This document shows, piece after piece, positions 22,501 through 32,312 of a DNA stretch of 64,000 nt (positions are counted from its first letter, which is position 1; each line of letters begins with the position of its first letter). The DNA comes from Laguncularia racemosa. Lineage: Eukaryota; Streptophyta; Magnoliopsida; Myrtales; Combretaceae. The notes under the pieces were generated by a model, which had not been told where the DNA came from, made no database searches, and saw only the letters and a list, made by a program, of their open reading frames with translations. The stretch covers positions 2,790,001-2,854,000 of the forward strand of contig JBBMOL010000092.1 in assembly GCA_037954665.1 (NCBI GenBank), written 5' to 3'. The position numbers and the translations under genes were made by a program.

Positions 22501-23711
22501 AGGGGCCACTTCGCTACTATTGGCCTCAAATGGTTCCTCCTCTATCGACCACAATAGAAGATGCGCCGCACTGGCTGCTTCGGTGTATTGCATATGGAGA
22601 GTACGTAACAATGCACGTCTAGGGAATCACATCCCCAACTGGGGTTCAGTTGTAAACCAAATTATTGCTTATACCTCTGTATTGTAATGCTTCCATGTAG
22701 CTCTTTAGTTTCGCTTTCACTTTGCTACGTCCTATGACTATATTGTAAATTTCCCGGTTCATGATTGTATACGTTTTGGATATCAATAAAATTCACCTTA
22801 TCCAAAAAAAAAAAAACTTATACCCAATCCTATAACATCTCAATTATAAAATAAAAAACTTCTTCAATATTAGGTCGAGTCTTGTCATTAGAGATTTGAG
22901 ATATATGCAAGCTTGTTGGACATTGGATTGAGTCATTAGTCAGTACAGATTTGATCTATGTGTGAACTCTTTTTTAAGTCACCTCAGTAGCTTATTGAGA
23001 TGCATTTCTGTTGTGGTATCCAAGTTACTGGATTAGGTTGTCAACGATGACAGCGATGTCTTATAATAGATTTCTTTGGATAATATGATTTATGAGTTCT
23101 CTGCTTGTGTCCTAATTTAAAGTCTTATGTGGTCACTTTGTTTTCTGTTATCATCTTAAAGCCTTATGATGCAGTACCAATCTACAAGTGTATAAATTTA
23201 TGTGTGGAGAAATGCGGGTGATTCTAGAACTATATATGAGTTTAGATTATCATTCCTACCTGAGCATGGAATTTTATTTTCTTCTTTGGATAAGAACGGA
23301 TTAGGACTTTTCACAATTATCACGCTTTTAGTACATTAGACAGTTGGACAACATTGGCTGGTGTTCTTTCATATTGCTTGGACAAGGAACCCATAATTTT
23401 GCTGCTTCCCTTCTTAATTATGGAGACTTATCCTTAGGAAATAGATAATGGTAGATCTTTTTGGGCTGTGATCCTAGTAACTTCTTTGCCGCTAGATCAG
23501 TTATCCAATTATCTTTTGTTGGACGACCTTAAAAATATCATCTGTAGATTTCTATGTCTTGGATGTTTAAAAATGCTTTGACTCGAAAATATGCTGGAGA
23601 CTACCAAAAAGAAATGCTTAAATGCTGATCAATGGTGTGGTTTTTTTATTTCAGAGAACAGTGTCCCAGGAACAGGAACTGGAGCTTCTTTTTGCCAGCC
23701 TGTCTCTTTGA
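19582..23711 (+). CDS. Small three-exon gene for an 89-residue protein of unknown function
   Basis: Exons are 19582-19597, 20639-20835 and 23655-23711. All introns are GT-AG and the phases join into 90 codons including TGA. Exon 1 gives only MSRSS plus one base of a Gly codon. Exon 2 continues with GGMALNQAVENRAYQGDGRL and exon 3 ends ELELLFASLSL. The protein is charged, Met-rich and probably helical, with no signal peptide or membrane segment. It has the look of a conserved plant protein, but I do not recognise the family and assign no function. Intron 1 is 1041 bp; intron 2 is 2819 bp and contains a LINE fragment. After the stop, GTG|GTAAGT near 23729 is a strong donor, so the 3' UTR may be spliced. 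The gene model is inferred from splice signals. Confidence 0.75.
21589..22828 (+). mobile_element. 5'-truncated LINE inside an intron, with 14-bp target-site duplication
   Basis: AACTTATACCCAAT occurs at 21589-21602 and again at 22815-22828. Between them lie the 3' end of a LINE ORF2, an AATAAA signal at 22785-22790 and a poly-A tail that runs into the right repeat. A perfect duplication, a 3' poly-A tail and a missing 5' end are the hallmarks of target-primed LINE insertion. It lies in the same orientation as the host gene. Confidence 0.95.
21615..22687 (+). pseudogene. LINE ORF2 3' fragment: end of RT and RVT zinc-binding domain, frameshifted
   Basis: Two overlapping frames make up the fragment. 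Positions 21615-22115 encode the end of the reverse transcriptase region (FLWSGN, KVRWNDVCKPLKCGGLGIPD). Positions 22088-22687, in another frame, encode the zinc-binding region typical of plant LINE ORF2 C-termini (IPRHSFILWLAWLHKL, CFLCHQSPEDHPHLFFNC). The change of frame near 22080-22090 shows an indel. The endonuclease and most of RT are missing through 5' truncation. Confidence 0.9.
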
Positions 23712-25480
23712 GCTAGTTTGTGGCAGTGGTAAGTTTTGAATCATATGCTATTCGATTTTCTGTTTTTTCTGATTTAGTCATGTTCTACTACCTGAATGGT
23801 GCTATCAATTATTACTCTGAAGTTCTTTAACTAGAGGAGTAACTATTCAATATTGCCATTTTATTGTGGGATTCTCCAATCTTATGGAATTTTAAATATA
23901 CAATATCTCATAGGAATAAGGAATTTTCAACAAAGGTCCTTGCACCGATTACAGGGACACCTTGATTCATTTTAAAGAATTTTCACTTTTTTGCTTGGCT
24001 TGTTTCATGAACTTTTAGCACATTCCAATGTGTTACTTGCTATATATGGTGGATGGTAGCCTGTAGAGTGCATCTCCAGTTATAAAATCATTGTTTCACA
24101 TATTAGAGTTCTGATTTTGTTTTTTCCCAACTGCTTTTTAGTCAGTACTTGAGAGTTCAGGAATAATAACTGTTGATTGCCTTATACACAGTTGATTTTC
24201 CATCCAAAAAGGAAAATGTAGTTTGTCATCATTTTAATAAAGTCAACATGTGATGCTTGTCACCTTAGAAGAATACAATTTGTGAACATGATAGTTGATA
24301 GGGGATCTACTTTCAATCTGCTGGCATCTATTACATTTTATCCATGATGCCACTGGAACTTCAATCCTTTATACCTGCAGGACCAAATTGTACTGGATTT
24401 CAGACATCTAAAATTTGGTCAATGCTTTGCTTTAGAATTATCATTGTAATCAAGTTATCATCATAAGCTTGCATTATATCTTTGCCTCCTTCCATCAACA
24501 GAAATGAGTTCTGTCATCCATTTAATACTAAATATCGGCTATATAGTTTTGTTATATGATTAGTTGCTTATCATAACGTAAATTGTTGAACTTGTGTCCA
24601 CTATGTTATGGTGATTTTACTAAGAAATCTGGTGTCTGTCCTGTCAATGAAATGTTATATAGCCTTTGGTTAGTGGTACATTAAAATCTGGTGAGATTAA
24701 AAAATCTAAATTCTAATCATTATGTTAATTGTGTGCTTTGGATACCATACAGAGTCAAATAGTATGGTACTGGTAGCTTCTGTATAATAGCTGCTGAATC
24801 CTGAGAACTTCAAATGCTAGTAGCTGAGCATGATATTTTATGATCTATTTTTTTTTTTTTTCATTATTATACCTTGGCTTTTTAAGCTAAGATTAAGTGT
24901 AGTATCCGTACTTTGGATTCCCCATGAATTGAGGCAGGAAACCTAGCCGCTAAGAAGTTCTGTGAGTTGTGTTAGAGACTCTGAGTTTACAACGTAATTG
25001 AACTCTTTAAAATCTTATCTCCTCGTTGTTCCTCAGTAGCTCACTTTGGCAAGTGCTTGTCTTTAATATGCCATCCCGTGTAGGGTACAAGTACTTGCAC
25101 TCTGTTTTACGCATGCAGCGAAGAGTTATCTCGTCAATAAATTGCACATGCACTGTTTAACAATGCATTGCTTTAATTTTCCTGCGGATTCTCAGCGGAA
25201 AGTGCATCCTGGAGATTACAAACCCTGTGAATATTTGTAAATATTGAGGGAATCGGTGTATCTTTATCTAAAATTTTTGTAAAATGTATTCAACTGGGAT
25301 GAACAAGGTGCACCGGTTGGATATTGCAAGAGTGTTGTTCAAGCTTTTACTCCACCCACCTTCCTGCAAATTTTGACAGATTTATCATGTTAACGATTTC
25401 GACTGATTTGTAGTTTACTGAGGATAGTCAATTTGCGCTGATTTGGTGTAATACATGTCTTAGGAATCAAGGAAAGCAAT
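23712..25480 (+). other. 3' region of the 89-residue protein gene
   Basis: This stretch has no coding frame I can support. A donor-like GTG|GTAAGT near 23729 and acceptor-like sites near 24381 (CTGCAG), 24936 (GAGGCAG) and 25195 (TTCTCAG) would allow a spliced 3' UTR. The stretch 24936-25450 is less AT-rich than typical intergenic DNA. Transcript data would be needed to fix its limits. Confidence 0.4.
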
Positions 25481-27221
25481 CTCTATCCTCTGTCAAGAGA
25501 GGTGGTTGGATTAGCCTGGATAACTGTTAAAATAATTTGATATTACCTAGGCGCATGCACTGCGACAAGGCGATTTAGACCTTCTGAAGGGCAAATTCAG
25601 AGTGCATTTTCTTATATTTGGCGGGTTATTTTTATGGAAAATGATTTTGTAACTTTTTTTCCCCCAAAATTTATTATAATAAAAATCTTCGAATTGTTAA
25701 ATATTATAGAGTTAGTCTTAAGAGATTGCACTATTTGAGGTTTGAGTAGCAACTTAATGGTGGAAGGTGTAGCTGATGGCTGGTGGGATTGGTAAATCAT
25801 TATGGAAAATATCCATAGAAAATAGAGAAATTAATTTTCAAATTTTAAAGAGGTATTTTTTATTTTATTTTTTTTCATTGTTTTTTTTCTTTTTACTTTA
25901 TATATCCGCCTTTTTTCTCCTTTTAGAAAATATTAGTTATATATTAAAAATTTAATACACGGAATGCTTGTACAGCAAAAAAATGAAATGACCATTATAT
26001 ATTTTACTTCCATAGCGATCTCAGCATCTCAAAACATGTTACACGTAGAATGAAACACGAACTGAGTTCATCTAAAGACCCTGTAGATAGCTGTTCATTC
26101 TTTGTATAATATGGTCATGCATAACTTGTCTTAAAGTTTTGATTACTGGTTCATTGAATTTTACTGATTTTCACTGCAAAGCATCATGGACCCCCAAAGG
26201 TCAATTTCTGGGAAGATCCGCTGAATCTCTATCGATTTTATAAGTTAGGTAGAATCTCCAATGTAACAACTATGGTGATTACTTTGAAAGCAGGGGCTTA
26301 ACTTATTGAAATTCCTCTTATATTCGAGTTTCTTTTTCTTCATTTTTGGTGCTCTAAGACTCTAGATAACAATAATGGTAGTGTCTTTACCAATTTTATT
26401 GCAAATCAGTTGAAAAAGTCTACTTGGTTGAGTTTGCCAACGAACTTGTGCACGTAATTTGATTGTTCTTAATTGATTGTAAAAATACTACTAAGTGATA
26501 AATAGAGACCTCATGCAAAGTTTATAAATTTAAGTTTTTAAATCTGTTAGTTGTAGATGAAAGTACAATCAAGTCAATTTGAAATAATATAATATTAAAC
26601 TTAACTTAATTTGAAATAATATAATATTAAACTTAACTTAAGCTTGATTTGAATAAAGTTTATTTATTCGTCTCATTTACTAAGAAAAATTAATATTCTT
26701 TCCTATCAAAAGCATATTAATGCTCGAACTTGACTTACGTTGACACTTCATACTTGATTTAAGTTCGACTAGACTTGTGAACTTGTTGAACTAAATAGTT
26801 TGAAGCTCAACTTGATAAACAGATTAGGTGGCTCATGCAATCAATTGTAAGTGCATGTGAGTATCAAGTATAGAAGCACACACCCTATTTCAACTTTTAT
26901 ATTAGTTAATTGTGGGGCTAAATTCGGCAATTTGATTTGGTTTAACTAATACGGGGTTCTTGCAGTTTGTGATTTTCTCTTTGGCAGGTTGGGAATTACT
27001 CTTTTATGGGGGTTACGAGTATTTTACAAGTATTATAGCTAAGATTGGATTTGGATTTTAGTTTACAAATTGTAGACTATATGAAGAAGTAGAAAACGGG
27101 GATGAAAAATTATGGGCAAGACTAAATAGATCATTGTAGTGTAAAGTTAAGGACCGTTCCCTCTAATCAAGAACTTAGGATTTCTCTAACTTTCTTGTGG
27201 TGCCTGATAATAGCTTACATA
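25481..27221. other. AT-rich intergenic DNA
   Basis: No gene is supported. It holds a 32-bp tandem duplication (26577-26640) within a longer AACTTGA-rich dispersed repeat (about 26577-26825) that has a relative near 60850-61215. Confidence 0.6.
26577..26640. repeat. 32-bp unit repeated twice
   Basis: A unit beginning GAAATAATATAATATTAAAC and continuing TTAACTTA is present twice, with starts at 26581 and 26613, and the copies are nearly identical. The unit has low complexity. Confidence 0.85.
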
Positions 27222-27229
27222 CCATTATT

Positions 27230-28084
27230 TAGGGATGTAATAGGGTTGAGTTCAGGACAGGTTTTGGAAAACCCAAACTCGACTCGATACCTTACAGGAT
27301 TTCTCAAAACTCGAGAAGAATATCATAAGGTTTTTATAGTGATATTCGCAACTTGTCTCAATAAGGGTAAGTGTTACCCAATCCCACCCTACCCTACCTC
27401 TTTTAAAATATATATATATATATTTTTAAATTGTTGGTGATTAGTGTAGACAATCACCAATCGCACAAGCTCAGTATAGTCACTCAAGCTCAACACGGAC
27501 ACAATCGTTAATTGCACAAACATAACTGATTCAACGGAAATGAAGGTGAAGATGACTCGCACAATCACAGTCACACTTATTGACTCGCATGGTCTATGAA
27601 CACAAACTAATCAACTGAAGCTGAATTGTAGAAGGATGGAGAAGACGAATTGAGTTGAGGTTAAGAGGAGAAGATGACCGATGATCGATGACCAATGACT
27701 GGATGACATCTACAGGATGTGGGGAATGGGAAGGAAGACAAAGAACAGATGACATGGAGGAATGGAAAACTAGAAAAGATGTTAGGGCGGTAAACGTAGT
27801 CCACTGGAGTGTTGTGCAGACTGCAAGTAGTCTTGTCTCAGTCTCTAACATTTGGCTCAACTCTTTAGTCTCTTTGTCAATCTCAATCTCAATTCCAATT
27901 TTTTTTTTTAAAAAAAAAAAAAAATCCTTATCGGGGTGAGTCTACTCAGGTATTAACGTCAACCCGACCTCAAATTGATTTCCTATCAAGTTTGAAAATT
28001 GATTCCATAACCTACTAAAAAACCCTACAAGGTTAACCTTACTAAGTTGGGTATCTTGTAAAAACCTACTCGTGTGCATTCCTA
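27230..28084. mobile_element. hAT-like non-autonomous element C
   Basis: The left end is TAGGGATGTAATAGGG and the right end is GTGTGCATTCCTA, which read as imperfect terminal inverted repeats. Flanking 8-bp repeats are CCATTATT (27222-27229) and CTATTATT (28085-28092), with one mismatch. Arms are richer in G and C than the core, which contains a T-A run near 27898-27925. No transposase motif is visible, although several short frames cross it. Confidence 0.7.
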
Positions 28085-28092
28085 CTATTATT

Positions 28093-29265
28093 ATTGCTTT
28101 TCTCTGGTAGTAGGCTTTTGTGTGCGCGTGTGTGTAAGTACCTGCAAGGCAAACATGCATGAGCTAATGGGACTTTGAAAGTATCTGTATGTACTCAAAT
28201 AAAGTTAGTAAAAAACAAGGTATAAAGAAGGGAAGTATGGTAAGAGTAGAAGAACAAGGCTTTCAATCTTTTATCTTGGATTCTTAGCGTTCTATTTATA
28301 GGTGGGAGGTGATTGAACTGAATAAGGAAAGTGGATCAAACATGCAATGATTCTCTCCAACTGTTAACTAGGTAGATATTGAGGAGAGTAATGGGGATCA
28401 GCAATTTCCATATCTTGCTCAAACAACATTCAATTCATGGGTAGGTCCGGCCAAACTAGACTTGAATGCCTTCAGCCAAAAGCCCTATCAATGCATACAA
28501 GAAGAGGTTAAAAATGCCATGCACACTGAAGAAAATAACTTAAACTACCAAAAAAACATAAATGTAGAATTTGACGTCACGACACATTTTTATTGAGCCT
28601 AAATTAAACTTGGTCAACTATCAACATGGGTCAATGATGTAGTATGTTAAAGTAAGATTTACCCTAGATTCTTAATTTTTCAAGGTAAATGATGCGTATG
28701 CGTTGACGCTTTTGACATGATTTCAGCATGTCGAAATAGTTAACCAGACCATTAATGACTTGATAAATGTATGACCAACTTTAAGTTTAAATTTCTCATA
28801 GCGTTTTGAATAAAGTCAAATATACCAACTTATTTATATACCTTTTTTGGAATAGAATTTGCTCACCATCTTCCTTACTATCTTGGTTTAAATTTATTAC
28901 ATCTGTTATAATAGATTAAGTTGAGGTTTGCTCTAGATTTTATATTCTGGAAAACAAACGATGGGTTCGCACAATGTCGAAATAGCAAATTAGATTATTT
29001 AATAATGATATTGTTTGAATTGTTAAGAAATAGTGCATATTCTACGATAAAGAGTAAAAGTGATAAATAATATACATTCTTTGACAAAGACTAGAGCAAA
29101 ACAATTTTTTTTTAAGAGGAAGGAAGAGTATAAACACAATTGAGTTATGAATAATGATAAAAATACTAATAGCACAGCCAAGCAAGAGTAAACCTTATTC
29201 ACAATACAATTTCTCATTTCTTCTTATACATTCAGACGATTTACAGATATATATATTCACAATAC
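28093..29265. other. Intergenic DNA upstream of the thionin-like gene
   Basis: No gene is seen. A weakly conserved direct repeat is present: TAGATT...AAA(C/T)GATG followed by TGTCGAAATAG occurs near 28660-28740 and again near 28930-28985. TATATATA near 29249 could serve as a promoter element for the gene at 29266. Confidence 0.45.
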
Positions 29266-30085
29266 ATGGATATAAGATGTTGTAAGAAGATACATGCGGT
29301 AGCAAGAGAAATGGTGCTGTTTATATTTCTACTAAATCCACCAATGCCATTGATTGCAGAACAACTTGTGCTTTACAATGTGGCCTTCTTAACCCTCCAT
29401 TATTTGAAGGTTGTTTCCGTAATTGCAAACAAGGGTGTAGCCTTGCAAGCTTCAATGCTTGTAATATGGATTGCTTTGCCTCTCAGTGTCTCTCATTTCG
29501 TCATGGTTTGTTTTCTACCCTAATGAAATTGTATAAATTAAAGACAAATTGCAAATACATTCTAAGTTATTGGTCAAGTATGATGGATGTTTTAAACTTT
29601 CAAAAAATATAGTGCTTTATATATAATTTTTAAAAATGTATATATATATATATATATATCTCTATCCCATTGCTAAAACCTCAAAATCGTTGTGTTGATA
29701 ATACTCTTAGTGGTAGATTTGAGGTTTTAGCAACTATTTATTATATGTATATATTCTTAAAAAATTTTGAGAGATGAAAGTAAGCTTTAAAAGTTTAAAG
29801 AATGTTTCTACGCCTAAACAATAGTTTTAGGAGTGCATTTACAATAATCTTTAAATTAAATCCTCAATTTCACTATCAAGTCAATGCATATTAGGCGGTG
29901 TGGGTTTTATGCGTGTGTATATATATATATTGCTTGTTGGGTTTATTTATTGACAAAATTGATAAAATCATGCTCGTTATATGTATGATCAAGTTAGTTT
30001 TGACAATGCAGATAGCAAGTTGGAAAGCTGTGCAGCATCATGTGATAAAGACTGCAATGAGCCCAGTGCTCAGCATAAGACCTAG
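29266..30085 (+). pseudogene. Thionin-like Cys-rich secreted peptide gene, apparently frameshifted
   Basis: Two exons are proposed: 29266-29505 and 30012-30085, with a GT-AG intron and a stop at 30083-30085. From 29355 one frame shows twelve cysteines in four clusters: C-x3-C-x3-C, ten residues, C-x3-C-x3-C, seven residues, C-x3-C-x4-C, then after the intron C-x3-C-x3-C. That arrangement matches plant thionin-like proteins as I know them. The ATG at 29266 begins a basic then hydrophobic stretch (MVLFIFLL, PLIA) that looks like a signal peptide, but it is in a different frame from the cysteines, so one indel lies near 29330-29355. An alternative is a 78-bp intron (29282-29359) joining an exon without a signal peptide; this seems less likely because it would remove the first cysteine. 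Presumably a defence-related secreted peptide ancestrally. Confidence 0.6.
29639..29659. repeat. (TA)n microsatellite in the intron of the thionin-like gene
   Basis: A run of about ten TA units lies inside the predicted intron. Confidence 0.9.
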
Positions 30086-32312
30086 GAAGACCCTTAAAAA
30101 CACTCCTTGCAACCAATAACTTCGGAGTTTGTTTTCTATTTATTTTGTACTTGTGCATATCTTAATATCAAGAGGGTATAATTTAATGTAAGGAGAAAAA
30201 TATAAGGAAAAAGAAATGCTATAATTGTTTCCAAGAGAATTATTGTGAGTTGAAAGAGAGGATTTCCTAATCCCAAGCAATCAAGGAATTTCGACAGGTT
30301 AATAAAGCCTGTATTTATGCTTTGAAGGAATTTCTTCTTCTTCTTTACCAAAGCTCTGAGGGAATTTCAAATGTATATTCGCAAGTGATTGTTGTTGAAT
30401 CAACCAAAATTCAACATGTGAGCTTATGCCATTAGATACTTTGTTCACTAGAAACCGTAGAAGACATGATTTAAACATGAGTTAAATATAGTGCGTCGAC
30501 CTTAAGGTTATGGAAGATAAAACTACTCTTTTTTGGTGAGGTGATGTTTTCATGATGAAGCTAAGGGTATATAATTGGAAAACAAAATAATAACACAAGC
30601 TAACACAATGAAAATGTATAAAAACTCAACTTATATAACAAAAATACAACTAGTAAAGTGAGTCATGGTTCCCATACCATACGGTGTCAAAAATGGCCCA
30701 AAAAATTTAGTGAGTTGCAATCCACCTATCCAATGGAGGTGGTATGTGTTGATTGGTCACCCCTCATCTTGAGATGATCCTAATAAGAGTAAGGGCTTTA
30801 TTTTTATGTCCTTTTTTCTTTCCCCCCATCCCCTTTTTTTCAAAAAAAAAAATTCTTTCTGTATATTTTGTTATTATTATTATTGCATTTTATTTAATTA
30901 AATATATTCAACAATATTATTTTATTCAATTAATTATTATAAACCAAAGTTACAAATCACAGGCTATGAAATTGAAAAATATATAAATCATGAGTTTATA
31001 AAACATCAAAACATAGATCATGTTTTTGCAATTTTTCCACTTATATTAAATGACTTACTGAATCATGAATTAATGAATTACTGAATCAAGAAATGACGAT
31101 TTGTCCGAGATTGGCTCAGAAAAGCTCGCAATCCTAAGTGCTCACGGGGCACCTCAGGTAGATAGTGAGAGTGGGTGAGGAGGAGACCACAGGAGAAGAG
31201 GTTGATTTGAGAACAATTAAGGCGCCACAGTATAGTTCAGTTTGCTAAGTTCCCTGATGAAGCATTAACGTGACCCCTTAGGAGTATAGTACACATGCGA
31301 GACCTGTTAAACAATCCATGGTATAACTGTTTTATCTATTAACTTCAATTCTGACTCTAAATTCCTTGCTAAGGTTGGGCTTTTCTTCAAAATGCAAAGG
31401 CCAAAGGAACCTCATGGTCTTCATGGGTTCCTGACTGTATGTGGTGGCCGATGAGCCTCGTCTCACGAGACTCACAAGTACATCAGAAAGGCAGGATAGA
31501 TGAACAAAGATGAAAAGAAGAAATTGAATGATACTGATAGCTGAACAATTACTCACACTGATCTTGACCAATGAATTGCCCGAGTTGTATTTTCAACGTG
31601 TGAATTAGCATACATGCTTGTGTGTGTGAACTTGAGAAATTGATTGCGACATTCATTAGATAGAGTTTGAACTTGACCTCCAAAGGCATGAAGGGTTGCC
31701 ATGCCTCCACCTTAAAAATATCCCTAACATATTCTCATCATACTATAAAAATAAGCCAAATGTGGTCTCAGGTTTTGTTTTGGTATTTGAAAATGGTATG
31801 ACAGCAGGAAACCTTCTAACTAGTATCTAGTAAATATATTACAAAAAAATTCTAAAGTCATTTGCTTGGCAAAAACAAAGGAAATTAGAAAACTTTCTAC
31901 AACAACAAAAAATTGATCTGATTGAATTCTACCCATCGAGGGCAATAACTCTGCAGTGCTGTTCCAAGGATTGTTTTCCTGGGTGCTGATCCTTTCACTA
32001 TGTTGGTTACATCCTTCTACAGTATACCAAAAAATCTCCAAGCTACAGTCTAGCAGCGGCCCAAAATTAGCCACCAATACGGTACTTGTCAGATCCAAAA
32101 AAATATGTTGTACATTGGAAAAACGCTGTTTTCCAGGCGAGATGAAAATCAGATTCCCCAAACATCAATGAATATCCTACTTGCCAGATGTATATACAGA
32201 CAGGTTCCACTGATGCAGAAGACACCCACTAGTTCAAAAATCCCCAGGCATTGAGCAATTTTACCCTTTGGAAATCTAACTTAAAAGCTGAATAAAAAGA
32301 TCCATCCGATGG
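30086..32312. other. Convergent intergenic region and 3' flank of the LDL2-type gene
   Basis: No further gene is supported. The part nearest 32312 is likely the 3' UTR of the minus-strand demethylase gene. A minus-strand frame near 31571-31332 with a hydrophobic start has no usable ATG and is preceded by an in-frame TGA, so I do not call it. Confidence 0.5.

Noticed and set aside
30720..30742. CCACCT...AGGTGG small palindrome as a terminator or microRNA precursor
   Set aside because: Only six bases pair on each side and the middle does not; far too short for a plant microRNA hairpin.
31332..31571. Minus-strand frame with a hydrophobic start resembling a small secreted peptide
   Set aside because: It begins at TTG, has no ATG before the hydrophobic stretch and an in-frame TGA just upstream; it probably lies in the 3' flank of the demethylase gene.
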